Source: an uncultured Clostridia bacterium (lineage in GTDB: Bacteria; Bacillota; Clostridia; Christensenellales; Borkfalkiaceae). Taken from it: DNA of 64,000 nt. Positions 62,773-64,000 of this stretch are shown here, one piece after another. The position numbers were made by a program, and so were the translations under genes. The notes beneath the pieces are model-generated. The model worked only from the letters and a program-made list of their open reading frames with translations, was not told where the DNA came from and did not search any database. Each line of letters starts with the position of its first letter. Positions within the stretch are counted from its first letter, which is position 1. The DNA is taken from positions 62,001 to 126,000 of the forward strand of contig CAJFQM010000003.1 in assembly GCA_904419075.1 (NCBI GenBank), in the 5' to 3' direction.

Positions 62773-64000
62773 TTGAGGAATTTTCTCAGCATTTTTTGAT
62801 ATTTTTTCCGATACGGCCGATAGCGCATGGGCAAATCGATGAACGTCTTTTTATCGACGATGCTCTTTTCGTGGGTAAAGCAGTCGAAGCCTTTTTTCCC
62901 GTGATAGCTGCCCATGCCGCTCATGCCGAAGCCGCCGAAGGCCATTTCGCTGGTGGCGAGGTGAATAATCGTATCGTTGACGCAGCCCCCGCCGAAACGA
63001 CATTCGCGGAGTACCTTTTCCACGGCGTTCTTGTCCGAGGAAAAGATATAAAGCGCGAGGGGCGACGGCCTGTCGTTTACGATTTTTATGACCTCTTCCA
63101 AAGCATCAAACGCGAGCACGGGCATGATCGGGCCGAAGATCTCCTCTTTCATCGCCTTGTCCTCCCATGTCACGCCGTCCATTACGGTGGGGGCAATTTT
63201 CAAAGTCTCCCCGTCCATGCCCCCGCCGAACACCACTTTTTTTTCGTCTATCAGTCCCGAGACTCTTTGAAAATGCTTGGGACTGATAATTTTTCCGTAG
63301 GTATCGTCGGCGAGCGGATTTTCCCCGTATTGGAGAAGAATCTGCTTTTTCACTTCTTCGAGAAAAATATTCTTTATATTTTTCTGAACGTACACATAAT
63401 CGGGAGCGACGCAGGTCTGCCCTGCGTTGAGATATTTCCCGAACACGATCCGCTTTGCCGCGAGCGGAATATCCGCGGTTTCGTCCACGATGCAGGGACT
63501 CTTTCCTCCGAGCTCCAAGGCGACGGGGATCAGATTTTCCGAAGCCTTTCTCATGACCTCTTTTCCGACGGCGACGCTCCCCGTAAAGAAGATTTTATCG
63601 AATTTCAAATCGAGCAGCCTTGCATTTTCCGATCTGCCGCCCAAAGCGACCGCCACATATTCTTCGGGGAACGTCTTTCCGATAATATCGAAGAGCACCT
63701 TCGAGACGTTCGGGGAATAAGCGGAGGGCTTCAAGACGGCGGTGTTTCCCGCCGCGAGCGCGTCCGCCAACGGTTCGAGGGTCAACAGGACGGGATAATT
63801 CCAAGGGCTCATAATGAGCACGCAGCCGTAGGGAGATTTTCGGACAAAACTTTTCGAGGCAAACTGCGACAGGGGCGTTTTCACCCTTTTATCCCTGGAA
63901 AATTTTTTTGTATGGCGAATGAGGTAAGAGATTTCGGACAGCGTGAGACCCACTTCGCACATATAGCTTTCGAACTCCCCTTTTCCAAGGTCCGCCTTCA
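62769..64000 (-). CDS. Aldehyde dehydrogenase, class 3-like (5' end outside window)
   Basis: The frame is open to the window edge; about 409 residues are visible. Just before the in-frame Met at 63962 the text reads KADLGKGEFESY, family sequence, so the gene starts beyond the window. NAD(P)-dependent oxidation of aldehydes: the catalytic Glu in ALELGGKSPCIV and Cys in NAGQTCVAPDYV are present; the end (GGFGMSGMGSYHGKKGFDCFTHEKS) is typical of the YwdH/ALDH3 group, which often acts on fatty or aromatic aldehydes. Confidence 0.93.
   Translation of the reverse strand, partial: KADLGKGEFESYMCEVGLTLSEISYLIRHTKKFSRDKRVKTPLSQFASKSFVRKSPYGCVLIMSPWNYPVLLTLEPLADALAAGNTAVLKPSAYSPNVSKVLFDIIGKTFPEEYVAVALGGRSENARLLDLKFDKIFFTGSVAVGKEVMRKASENLIPVALELGGKSPCIVDETADIPLAAKRIVFGKYLNAGQTCVAPDYVYVQKNIKNIFLEEVKKQILLQYGENPLADDTYGKIISPKHFQRVSGLIDEKKVVFGGGMDGETLKIAPTVMDGVTWEDKAMKEEIFGPIMPVLAFDALEEVIKIVNDRPSPLALYIFSSDKNAVEKVLRECRFGGGCVNDTIIHLATSEMAFGGFGMSGMGSYHGKKGFDCFTHEKSIVDKKTFIDLPMRYRPYRKKYQKMLRKFLK

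Overview
The window is about 64 kb of bacterial chromosome with moderate GC, dense coding and mostly housekeeping genes. It fits an anaerobic, uncultured-type member of the Clostridia. The clues are a SCIFF precursor peptide with its radical-SAM maturase, a HemZ-type radical-SAM enzyme, a YajC/TIGR04086/Tgt/SecDF neighbourhood, a rubrerythrin, consensus sigma-A promoters with AAGGAGG ribosome binding sites, and a guanine-type purine riboswitch. A finer placement (for example within Christensenellales-like gut lineages) is a guess. No rRNA, tRNA, CRISPR array, insertion sequence or prophage was seen.

Layout. 1-6.7 kb: the end of an MFS transporter, then a complete BMP-type nucleoside ABC transporter (lipoprotein, ATPase, two permeases) downstream of xpt, which carries a guanine-class riboswitch. 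6.8-11.4 kb: ABC ATPase - ABC membrane protein - trmD - rbgA - rnhB - yraN. 11.5-19.5 kb: asnS, plsX, rnc, smc and ftsY, all read leftwards. 19.5-20.3 kb: a small Cys-rich protein divergent from a 66-residue XRE regulator, with two matching palindromes in the shared control region. 20.3-27 kb: VanW protein, PHP phosphoesterase and recF read leftwards; dnaA and mnmG read rightwards. 27-30.4 kb: two envelope glycosyltransferases and an unknown membrane protein with a remarkable cysteine cluster. 30.6-40 kb: pnp, rpsO, hemZ, an MBL hydrolase, rel and recJ. 40-48.3 kb: secF, secD, scfB, scfA, a small HTH/membrane-protein module, a TIGR04086 protein, yajC and tgt. 48.5-53 kb: a MarR-controlled pair of ABC exporters. 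53-55.3 kb: four XRE-type regulators and a 52-residue protein. 55.3-64 kb: clpB, a zinc-ribbon membrane protein, a DUF2156-GNAT fusion, a cardiolipin synthase, rubrerythrin and an aldehyde dehydrogenase cut by the window end.

How parts work together. Nucleoside uptake and purine salvage sit side by side under a purine sensor. SecDF, YajC and Tgt form the usual secretion/tRNA cluster, with the SCIFF system embedded in it. The ABC exporters have a promoter whose spacer is an 18-bp near-palindrome, the expected MarR site. The most unusual signals are: SecD and SecF that both seem to lack the conserved intramembrane aspartate; the XRE cluster, two of whose members are internally duplicated; the paired-operator XRE/Cys-rich module; the seven-helix membrane protein with eight cysteines in fifteen residues; and dnaA-mnmG standing alone against the prevailing strand with no visible DnaA boxes.

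All calls come from reading the sequence and recalled family knowledge; no database search was run.
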